From NCBI GenBank assembly GCA_036897485.1, contig JAYMTF010000065.1:1-60512 (forward strand): a stretch of 60,512 nt of DNA, read 5' to 3'. The position numbers were made by a program, and so were the translations under genes. Under the pieces are notes generated by a model. The model made no database searches. It had not been told where the DNA came from and saw only the letters and a program-made list of their open reading frames with translations. Below, in pieces: positions 22,487 through 33,200 of this stretch. The stretch comes from Pelargonium nanum (Eukaryota > Streptophyta > Magnoliopsida > Geraniales > Geraniaceae). How positions within the stretch are numbered: the first letter of the stretch is position 1; every line of letters starts with the position of its first letter.

Positions 22487-22898
22487 TGATCACTAACAAC
22501 CTTAACCATAATCATCATTAATTAGTTAGTTACTATGTGTGTTGTGTTGTGTTGTGTCGTGTTGTGTCTCTGCTTCTACAGCTATATATGTTTTTTTCTT
22601 AGCTGGGATCAGCTGCCAATTTGTATTGGAAATTTACCTATCAGAAAATGTTCTATATCTTCCTATGTAGGTTTAGTTTTAATGGAAATCATGATTTTAT
22701 TGGTTCTTGTTGCTTTTTTAACCCTTGGAATAAAAAACACAACTGCCTTCACTTTTTGGGTTCTTCCTTGCAGTGGAGAAAAGAAAAGTTGCTAGAAGTT
22801 TTTAATTTTTTTTTGTTGAACTGAAGACCAAAGTGTACAGTGATAAAATATAAAAAAAAATGGTTAAACATATGGTGCAAGTGAAACGCTATTAAGAA

Positions 22899-23208
22899 TG
22901 CTGACTTTAAGTAAGGAAAACTCAAACTATTGTGTGTAACCCAATATTGAAACTTTAACATGATATCATAGTCTGGTTTTGATCTAGATTTGACCCGAAA
23001 GTGCCCGTTTATGTTGCTTCCCCTTGTAGTCTCCGACCCACTTGCAGGCAGACATGTCTAGAAGAAATTGTGCACATGTCGAGTCCAACCGACAAAAAAA
23101 GAAGTGAGGATCGTACGTGAGGGGTGGAGGGTAACTCTATTAACAAGGTTGATCTGTTAGTATGAGAAGCTCAAACCATTATATTGTAGTCTCTTATGAA
23201 ATTTAACA
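22899..23208 (+). mobile_element. TRIM-like mini LTR retrotransposon remnant
   Basis: Two similar short blocks, 22899-22960 and 23155-23208, both start with TG, contain CTCAAAC(T/C)ATT and end TTTAACA or TTAACA. Immediately after the first is TGATATCATAGT, close to the initiator-tRNA-Met primer binding site TGGTATCAGAGC. A purine-rich GAGGGGTGGAGGG lies at ~23119-23131 before the second block. At ~310 bp with no coding capacity this fits a terminal-repeat retrotransposon in miniature. No clean target-site duplication is seen, so it is old or the ends are imprecise. Confidence 0.45.
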
Positions 23209-23808
23209 TTTTTATTTTTTATTATTACTCAAAAAACAATGATCATTAGAGTAGAATTAATGCTGCTTCTTCTTTGCTAATGTGGTGTTAAAAGGAGATT
23301 TCTTCTTTATTAAAGTAATGGTCATCATTTAGAAAAATAATTTTCTAATCACTCTATATGCTTAATTACACATCAATTTTGTAAGCTTCTTCTTTGATGA
23401 GTGAGGTTGTATAGGTCATTTTGGATACAAAAGAAGAAGAAGTTTCAAATGGAGAAATAAACTTTTTCTCTCTCTACATTTCTCCAATATTGCAGAAGCT
23501 GAAAGCACTAATTCTTTGCTTCTTCCAAAATGGCTAAAACCAAACAACCAGTAAACCATCTCAGCTTTCTAAATGGAACTCTCTGTTCCATATCAGATTA
23601 GGCCAGGACAGAGTGGGCTACACAAACACAGGTTCATAATTTGACAAGAAATTGCAAATAAAACATTAAAAAATATGCATTTCAAAGAAGATAAACAGGA
23701 CATTAGACCAAAAACTTGGTTAAAAAGATCTTTGATTTAAAGTTTCAATGTTGGTTTAGTTCTCTAACTCTCACAACATATAAGCCAAAGCTCAAAACAA
23801 TTGGTAAT
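23209..23808. other. Spacer and 3'UTR of the Tudor-SN gene
   Basis: No gene seen. The part next to 23808 should be the 3'UTR of the minus-strand Tudor-SN gene. Confidence 0.55.
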
Positions 23809-26800
23809 TTAATCATCCTTCCTATAAGGCCTGCTTGAATGCTCATCATCCCACTCAATATCTCCATACTGCCAAATGTTGAGCCTTCTGGTCTTTGCCT
23901 CTTCCTGATATTGCTTCCACTCTTCAAGCTTGCACTTCTTTTCCTTGGAGTCCCACCTCTTTTTCTTTTCTAGCCTTGCAAGTCCTGCCTGAAATCATTT
24001 TACCACCAACATGATCATCATCAATATGAATAAAAGTACAAAACATACTTACAAACATTTGAAAATACCAGTTGACCAACCTCTAGCATGGTTGCATTTA
24101 TACTTGTATTAGTTTCTTCATCAACAAGAGTTACAAACAGCACTGATGTCCCATTTCCCTGCCCCTTTCCTTTGCCCCCATGACCATCCCTTCCTTCAAT
24201 TTGGGCACTGAATTTCTTACCACTTTTGAGTGTGCAGTCACTGAAATACGCGGCTGCCTCTTCGCCAAATTCCTCATCTATGTGTGGAACCCTTATGTAT
24301 GCAAGGCTGCATAGCTGAGCAAGGCCCGGCGAGGAGGATAGTGAGTGATCAAGAGGGCGCAACGAGTCATAAGGAACCACTTCTTGGTTGCCATAGTCAA
24401 TGTAGAACACCTCAAACTCTTCCTTGAGGGATTCAACTCTTTGAGGTGCATGTACAATCTTTACACATTCAAAACAAAAACAAAAATGCAACATTAGGAT
24501 GTGTGGTGCAGATTCAAATATAGGGGTATGATCACTCTTAGTCTTACCATAGCCCGATTCCAGGATTTATCTGCAGTGAACTGTGCAGAAACAATGTCAC
24601 CTTCCTTAGGAATGAAGACCCCAAGTCCAGGAGCTTCTTCAAGGTTTAATGAAGCTAGCTTCTCCATGATTGAAGCACCTCTGTGATCTTCAACTTCCTG
24701 GACATAAAACTTGCCTCCGCTTAAGACTTCGGTAACCACAACCTGTGACAAATAGAAGTTTAAGTACTTTAATTTCTATATAGAGACATACGGACTAAAT
24801 GGAATGATCTCATATTCTCATCACTAATATGCACCTTCATCTCTTCTTTTTGCCTTCTCCCATTAGCTGAAACATTAGCACCTTCTTGTCCCTCCACGTA
24901 GTTCTCCCATATCTGCAACATTTTAAGATCACCAAGCTTAAAGTTTGGTGGAGAACTGAATATATTAAGAACATGAACAAATCTGTGGAAATTACTTTCA
25001 ATTTCTGCTGCTTTGCTGATTTCTCAGCCTGCACGAGGCGATCATCTATTAATCTGTCATCAACATAGCCAGTCTGGATCCTTGCGAGTCCTGCCTCAAG
25101 AAGTAGCATGGCCATGTTTGTCTTCCCTTCCCATAGCATTCCTAAGAATGTCCCTTTGTTATCAACTGCCTGTACTACAACCTGTGCAAAACACAACATA
25201 AAATTAAGTCGTTCGGGGTCATAAATTCATAATGCAAGTGAGCGTATTGTTGAAAGAACATTAGTACCTCAACCTCCCTTTGTAGGATTCTCCTTCTCAT
25301 AAGTGCAATGGCTTCATCTGTATAAAGTTCATCGCGTCCAGGACTTCGCACCCAAGAGAACGAGAAGGCTATGCTACACGCTTCCTTGGGAATTAGAAGT
25401 TTGAACCGGTGACCACTGAATACATGCTCTACAATAGCAGTTTGTCTCCTGTTGGCTTTCAAATATGGAAAAAACTCCTTAGCTTCATTAGGTTGTGCCT
25501 GGTAAGTACAAGCCATATAGAGATTAACAACACATTCTTTTAAATGCTATGACAAGCTCTAAGAGGTAGTGTATGTTTTGTAAAGCTCTAACCGTAACAA
25601 GATCTTTATTGTTCACAACTGGTGGATCCCTGCAAGAATGAATACCCCTCTTTGCCTCTATGGCTTGCTCCTCAGCTTTCACGAGGGCTTCGTAGAAGTG
25701 TGATCTTTCCTCGAAGTCCGAGTGTTTTGAAGCCACCCCGAAACCCCTGGCTATAACCATCTCAGCAACATTTGTTCCAAGATGCAACCAGTTTGCACTA
25801 GGCAGAGAAGGCAAAATATTGCTGTCATGATCAACCTTTGATGGACATAGGAACACCGATCCAAAGTCCATCTTTCTTGAATCTTCTTCATCAGCCGGGT
25901 TGATCTTTCTTGTAAATTCCATTGAAACATATACCTGATGGCCAATCAGGCGTGAGCGCAAGAACTCCTTTGCCACAATAGCATATGGTGCAGGGCTCTC
26001 GTCTCTACGAAGATTGCCTATCTTGGGACATCTGAGACTTGAAAGATGGACTCGGCGCTCTGCTGATGGACTACCATATGGTGCAGCATCATCAGCAACA
26101 ATAATGAAATCACCACTCACAACCTCTACAACCTAGAGAACAACATGTGTATATTCTTTTAAGGCCCTACATTGTTAAGCTAACATGGATAAGATTTTGA
26201 GTAACATAATTAGCAAACTAATGACTTACAGTTCCAGCAAAGTCCTGGTTGTGGATTGGCTTTGTACTGGTAGCAGGTGGCACAAAATTTGTCCAAATCC
26301 TGAGACTGTGTTTCTTTGCTATGATTTCAGCTGATTTTAACTGTCGCCTAACATCTTCGCCCATCAAATTGGCGCTCCAGTCGACATATCTAGCCAAGCC
26401 CTTTGTTCACAAAGGATAAGGACATTTTCAAATGGATTTCAAGAAATCTATGACTTTAAAGCAAGGAATACACAATCACTAAAGAATATTTTGTGCAACA
26501 TTATAGCTAAGTTCTTGAAAAGCATACATTTTGCAAGAGATCTATTGCCAAGCTCTTGAATGAATCTCCATTGTAATAGTACACAGAACCAATCAGGTTT
26601 CCAGACTTGTCTACTCCCTCAATCACAACACATACCTGTATATTCAACACAAAAAATGTGCTTGTGAGCTAGACATTTGTAACATAAGGTACAATAAAAA
26701 GGAAAATGAATGTCATTTAGTATATACATCTCTATGCAAAACACGCATCTCTGTGAAATGCTTAGCTTCTCTTCCATACTCATCCGAAATCATTTCAGGA

Positions 26801-28033
26801 GGTGGTGGCATTATGGTTGCATACTTCTGAGTCGGGCTTAGCGGGGCTGGAGCACCAGGAATAGCAGAAGCTTCACCATTTGCTGCTATGCCAGTACTTA
26901 TTACATGCTGACCAACAAAATCAGAGAATTCCCTTCTTCTCGAGCACGGGGCCTATAGGAGGCGAAAAACAAGAGAAAAACTTACAAATCATCATAACAT
27001 ATCGCGCCTTTACGCATAGACAATACAGATATCTTACTTGTATTCCAGCTACAAGCAACTGGATGAATTGGTAGCAAGGGAGCAAATAGGCCTTGATGGT
27101 GCTCCCGTCTTTTACGAGCTCCACAATTGCTTGGATCGGACTTCCTTTCGTCTTAATTAAGAAATCTTTAAGGTTCAGATTCTTAGAATCATTGGTGGAT
27201 GCCTCAAAACTACCAGGTAGCTACATGCACAATTCAATGAAAAGGTTCACACATAAACTGATAATTAACTATGATGCATTGGAAGTCTATAGACACATGA
27301 AATTAACAAACCGTGCTCCACTGCCCTAAACGTTGCTGCTTAGCCTCGAGCTGAAATCGAAGAAGCTGCTGCAAGTAAGGGTTCACTTCACCTTCCTGTT
27401 GTCTCCGTCGCTTGACCTGCATAAATCAACAGAAATTTAAGACAAGGGTCTTCTAGTAACAACAATCTTGAAATTATTTAGTAAAGAAATTAAGGACCTT
27501 AGCCAAACCAAGAGAAACCAGCAAACAAGCCACATTGTGACCACCTAGAACAACTGTGCAGAATTGTCTGTTCTTCAATGAAGTGAAGTCCACTTTAAAA
27601 ATGACATCCTAGTACAAAAACTGAATCATTTTAGAGGAAATTTAAAAAGAAAATTAACTAGAGCATCAAGAGTTTAAAAATTACCTCTCCGATCAAGAGT
27701 TTTCTAAGAAACTCTCGGCTCTCCCACCCGAAAGGCTCATCAGCAACACCCTTGCTCTCACCCTACACTACACACATTCATGATCAAATTTTGTAATGCA
27801 AAAATGTGCAAGATTGAGTCTCAGTTACAAACCAGTTTTGGAGCAGTAATGAAGGAGAGTGATATGGTTTTGACAAGCTGTTGCTCCAAAGCCGCCAGTG
27901 TCAGAGAATCTCCGGAAGGAACTGCTACGACTCGTCCTCGGTACCATGTTATTCTGGTTGTCTCTGTTCCTGTCTCTGTCTCTGTCTCTGCCTCAAGGTT
28001 GGAGATGGAGCTGGAGCTGGTTTTGGACTCCAT
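23809..28033 (-). CDS. Tudor staphylococcal nuclease (TSN, SND1/p100 homologue), divergent
   Basis: Fifteen exons, all in phase 0: 28033-27833, 27762-27685, 27608-27498, 27416-27312, 27220-27038, 26952-26728, 26635-26528, 26400-26230, 26132-25593, 25498-25268, 25181-24996, 24912-24835, 24742-24548, 24458-24081 and 23988-23809. They give 989 aa, the usual TSN length. Four SN-like domains span about 28-165, 185-394, 395-574 and 575-739. A Tudor domain (~775-850) holds FYIDYGN at 822-828, followed by a partial fifth SN fold. TSN acts in RNA regulation, stress granules and processing bodies and mRNA stability. Conserved blocks such as WYRGRVVAVPSGDS, GREAKHFTE and LIGSVYYYNGDSFKS identify it, but it differs strongly from the typical plant protein. 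It has a Ser/Glu/Thr-rich N-terminal extension and an altered first SN domain, so it is likely a fast-evolving paralogue. A stop lies in frame just before the ATG. Confidence 0.9.
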
Positions 28034-28061
28034 TTATTGCCTCTCACTTTCTGTCCCAAAT

Positions 28062-28252
28062 CTATGTACAACAAAATGAGATTACTCATGTGTCATTGTA
28101 TCAACCCTTTAAAAGAAATGGAAAATTTTCAAATCTGATGGGGTAATTAAAGCAATTATGCATCAAATTTAATGAATAAGAATGTGCAATGTGTTATTAG
28201 CTATCTGTAATGAAATAGTTGCAATTGAGATAAATGGAAAAGAATTTCTTAC
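28062..28252 (-). other. Possible 5'UTR intron of the Tudor-SN gene
   Basis: A GTAAGAAA donor at 28252 and a CATAG acceptor ending at 28062 on the minus strand would remove ~190 bp of leader between the TATA box (28355) and the ATG (28033). This is inferred from splice signals only. Confidence 0.35.
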
Positions 28253-28348
28253 AAACAAGTGAAGGAATGGAAATCAAGAAATGCTTGAACTCAGAAAATA
28301 GAGAGTGAGATTGTGAAAATGGATGAGAAACATGAAATCATGTTGTTT

Positions 28349-28355
28349 ATTTATA
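28349..28355 (-). promoter_or_regulatory. TATA box of the Tudor-SN gene
   Basis: TATAAAT on the minus strand, ~315 bp before the ATG. With the possible leader intron removed, the 5'UTR would be ~100 nt. Confidence 0.45.
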
Positions 28356-28399
28356 GAGGGAATGGACATGGATGGAGTGTGAGGGAGTGACAAAAAAGG

Positions 28400-30110
28400 T
28401 AACACTTTTACTACTTTTCCTCTCTCTCAGTGGTGCCATTTTTTGGTTTTGCGAAATCTTCAACTATTAAATGTTGTCAATTTCACCCCCTTGTTTTTAA
28501 AATTCAGGGAGCCAGTAAAAGAATTCAAATTAACCCCTGCCTCTATACAAATATTTCTATAATTGGACTTCCCTAGAGTTGATTTTTAAATTTTTTTTAC
28601 ATCAACCATTAACATGGAATTAATTATATGTATAATGTGATCTTTAACAAACAAGGACTTTATTGTCTATTAATTTTATGATTTTTTTATGTTAATTAAT
28701 TGTTGAAATTCAAACTTCGGTCGCGAATGTGTTGTATATTTTTTCTGTTTAGTAGTTATGATTTGAGACTCCACGTGTTTGCGATTTTTCGAACCTTTAA
28801 TTTTGTTGTCTTTAATGTTTTATTGTTGTATGTCGCGATGTGGACTACTTTGTTATTTTAAATGATTGATATTAAATAGCTCACACGAGCGTGATGAATG
28901 ATTTTTTTCTTTTATTTGTCGGTTAACTAAAACGAACATTAATTATAAAGGTTCAATTATCATTACGGCCTTTAATATTTAGTTCAATGAATGAATAACG
29001 ACTTGACTCTTTATCACAATATCATGTTACGACTTATTGCAGACAATATTCATCGTGGATAACGTGAATGTTTCTTTTTATCATTTCAACGAATAAAAGT
29101 TGATATCAACATGCTTAATATTTTTTTTCCTCGAATGTTCTAATTTATTTTAATTATGATAAATTAAATTACAGTTAAAAAAACACTAATTTTGAAATGA
29201 ATTGAGTATTGTACGTCATTATGTGTCAATTTATTTAACAATTTTTTAAGTGTAACGAGCTATCATGTTTGATCCGAACTGAGTCGAGAAAGGCCACAAG
29301 TCCCTTATATATGTAATTTAGTGACATTTCAATTTTTTTTAAAGTATGGGGTAAAATGCATTAAAAAAAAGTATTGGGTAAAACTAAAATCTAAAGAAAC
29401 ATAGAAAAATTGGAAAATAAATAAATAAATAATGTGATAAGCGGTGGGAATGGGAATTGTCTTGTAGTGTTGACTAATGACCAATAGTAGTAGCGTTACA
29501 TAAATGGGCCAATAACGGAGCTGATACTTTCTTTAACCGTCGGAGTCTAAAACCAAGAAGCGCTGTTACCGTCCGTCAAACCCGCGAGCGGTGGTCACCA
29601 CAAAACCGCTGCTGCTTCAGTAACGTTTGCTTCCCGCACAAACTCGTTTCCTGCCATAACGTCACTCCAAACTCATGCCTCACTCACTTTTTTTTTTTTC
29701 TTTTTTTTCAGTTTAAAGATAAGTTTGGGGTTACGTTTTTTTTTTCTCATCTTACCGATGAACTAAACAAACAAAAGGTAAACGTAGAAATCGGAACTTG
29801 AAAGGAACCTTGTGGAATTTGTCTATTGTTGCCTGGTTCTGAACAGCGAGTGATGCATTTCTCTTCCTTGAATCGGCCAATAGAACTACGCATAATTTTT
29901 TATATTTAACCAATAAGAACACTCAATAAGCTGGAAGCGGCGAAGAGTTTCTTCCGTGGAAACCGCGTGCGGTGGAGAACGGCGGCGACTTGCCGCCCCT
30001 TTTTGCTCAACAGAAACTGTCCAGTTCAGATCCACAGTTTTATGTGACGGCCTATACTGGGCTACTTACACGTGTCATATAATAATTTTGAGAAAAAAAG
30101 GTCTAGTCAT
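28400..30110. other. Bidirectional spacer between Tudor-SN and INTS7 genes
   Basis: AT-rich to ~29480, then a more GC-rich part (29530-29660) with GTTACCGTCCGTCAAACCCG-like text but no clear gene. Open frames here are short and match nothing known. The right part must hold the INTS7 promoter. Confidence 0.5.
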
Positions 30111-30114
30111 TAGT

Positions 30115-30133
30115 TGGGCCGAAACCTGGCCCA
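30115..30133 (+). promoter_or_regulatory. Paired TGGGCC/GGCCCA elements upstream of INTS7
   Basis: TGGGCC at 30115-30120 and GGCCCA at 30128-30133 form an inverted pair ~125 bp before the INTS7 ATG. Such site II elements are typical of constitutively expressed, TATA-less plant housekeeping genes, which fits this gene. Confidence 0.45.
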
Positions 30134-30256
30134 GTTTGACTCATGTGAAGCCCAAATTTCTGTTGTCTGCTAGGAGAGGGAAAGGTGTTGAAACGATGTC
30201 GTAGAAGTATATTTGAAGGAGAGAGGGTTTTAGAATCGAGAACACAGAATTAGACA

Positions 30257-33200
30257 ATGGCAGAACCAGCAATGGAGAAAAATTCGGCTGCTTGCGCCAT
30301 GGAATGGAGCATTGAGCTCGAGAAGGCACTCCGTTCCAGAAACAGAGGTCACAACTCTTTCAATTCATTCCCTTCTCTGATTCTTCTTCTTAGAAACTTC
30401 TGGACTTTACCACACATTTTTATCAAATTGTTTCAGGTCGTGCCGTACAAGCAATACTGCAGTTAGGACCGAGACTCGAGCGGTGGAGCCGAGAACCAGA
30501 GCCTACAATGGCTGTCTTCAACATGTTTGGCTTAGTTCCCGGGGAAGACAGGCTCTTCGCCAACACCATCCTCCTGCGGCTAGCCGATGCTTTCAGGTTG
30601 GGTGATAAAAATCTCAGGCTTGCTGTTGTCAAGATTTTTAGGTGTGAGCTCAGGAACCGTAATGGAAAGAAAAGGAAAGGGAATGGTAGAATTTTGTCCA
30701 AAACCAGGGTGCATAACCAGTCTGAGTTGCTGAGGAGAGTGAAGGTTGTGTTCGATTCAGGAGATGCAGAGTCAAGAGCACTGGCACTGGTTCTGTTTGG
30801 CTGTTGGGCTGATTTTGCCAAGGACAGTGCTCAAATCCGATACTTGATACTTTCCAGTTTGGTTTCTTCTCATGTTTTGGAGGTGAGGTCAGTGTCCTTT
30901 GTAGGAAATTTCTACAATCAATTGATGCATTCATTTATTTAAAAATAGCTCAACATGCGTGTTACACCATTTTGGTTTAGTTTGTGTTCTTGGAACATGG
31001 TGCAACAGGTCATGATTTTCCTACTATTTGTGTGTCTAGAACCTGTGTTTTTTTTAGAGCTTTTGGATGACATTGATGCAAAACTCTACTTGCAACAGGT
31101 AAAAGCATCTTTATATGCTGCAGGATGCTTTTGTGAGTTATCGGATGACTTTGCACCTGTAGTCTTAGAAATGCTGGTTAATTTGGTAACGTCGTCTGAG
31201 ATACCGCTAGCTGTAAGGTTAGCTGGAGCGAGGATCTTTGCAAAAATGAGGAGCTCATTTTCAGTTGCAAGTAGAGCTTACAAGGTTATGTATCTTTTCT
31301 AATTCCACCTCTCTAAATTTTCGTATTTATAAACTATGTTGCACTGATACTAACATGTGATGCGATTTGGACTCACAATTTGCCATTTTAGATAACATAC
31401 GACAGGATGCGTCACGACACGTTAATTTTTTTAATTAAAAAATATATTTATATATAGAAAATTATATGTATTAATGGTTTTAATTGTATTGAAATTAAAC
31501 TTGATAGTATGACAAATTAAAATCAACATAACTTCAAACTAAACAAATAACACTAATAATGTCCCACAAATGAAGAAAAAAACATTGTTATTACAATCTA
31601 TGGACAAACATCTTAGGTCAAAGTAATCTTTTAATTAGAAAATAGGACACTGTTTGGAACGTGCCAGATTTATTTTTAATTTTTTATTGTTGATTTGCAT
31701 GTCAAAAGCGTGTCTTGTCCGATTTGTGTGTCAGTAGAGTGTCGGTCCTTCATAGGTTTTAATTATTTTTAGGCAGAACTGTTACTTTTTATGTATGGGA
31801 CTTGACAAAAGGGACATTGCCAAGCATTGATCTAAGTATCATTAGATGTTGTCATGCAACATGACAGATTATACCATGTGCATGCGTTTAGAGTTATCTC
31901 TTTGCTGCTGAAATCATGTTCACTTTCGATAGTGGTATTTATCTTTATCTATTACAAAATTGACTTTGTTTAAGTTGATGGTTTACTATTGATACCAAAT
32001 TGTATGTTTGCTCTGTTGAGTTGAGATATGTGCTAATGAATCCCATAAGAACTTGCTGTGAGATAACACATTTACTTATTAGAGTATATAAATCTCACTG
32101 GGGAAGATTTAGAAAAATGCTTACTGTTGAGGAAGTACTGGTCTGCAAAACTTTAAAAATCAGTGTTCTGGTGGAATAAACATCTAATAAGTGAATAAAA
32201 TGATTACATGGAGGCTTATAAATCCCAGCACTAGTATTAAAAATGATAACTTCAATTTATGTCTGCCAGTTTTGCTGCTATGCAATGAGGTTGTGTTTGT
32301 TACTCAACATTAATTTATTGCAGACAGGTCTAAAGCTGGTTTTAGATTCTTCAGAGGAGGACCTTTTGGTTGTGTTGCTGGTTTCACTCACAAAACTTGC
32401 TTCCAAATTGACAGTTCTGATGTCTGACCAGGTAAATGCCCATTGCTTACGGTGATTTTGAGTGCATATTGTGACATTGCTTACGGTGATTTTGAGTGCA
32501 TATTGTGACAATTCAGACATTCTTCTGAGGATATGCTTTACAGTTTGCTCTACTTCAATAATGATAATAAAATAATTGGGTAATGTTTTGTGGGCTTTTG
32601 AGTTTTGACCACTATCACCTGTTATCTAGACAAGTTTATGAGAAAACTCCATTCCTGTTTCATAGAAATATAAAGTAATTCTCAACTATCCTATTGCGTC
32701 GGGCAGGGTGGGGTTTTGGGTTAAAAGGGGAGAGCTACCCCTGTTGTGTTGCTCAACTGATCAAAAAAAAAAAAGTAATTCTCAACTGATGTATTATCAC
32801 TTTTGACATCTGGGTGCAGGTCGAATTGCTTCTCTCATTTCTTTCAAGAGAAAGAAACGTGCGAATGCGAGAAACAGCATTAAGATGTATGCATTTTCTT
32901 CTTGTAAGAGGAATTGTTTATATTCCTACTAATGCAAACGTTATCAGACCATTGATTAGCATATTCGGTGATACTGAACTTTCATCAGCTTTACAATGTC
33001 AAGCTCTACAGATTTTGCATAAGGTCATTCCCTGAGCTTGTACAAATCAATTTATCATTTGGCATTGTTAGATTTAGCATTTATCAACTTATATTGGGAC
33101 ATTGCAGATTCTTCTATATGAGCTACCTAATTTGTCTTGCATGGAGATGCTTGAATTTGCTAAGTTGTTAACTGTCATTTGGAATGCATCTCAATCTCCA

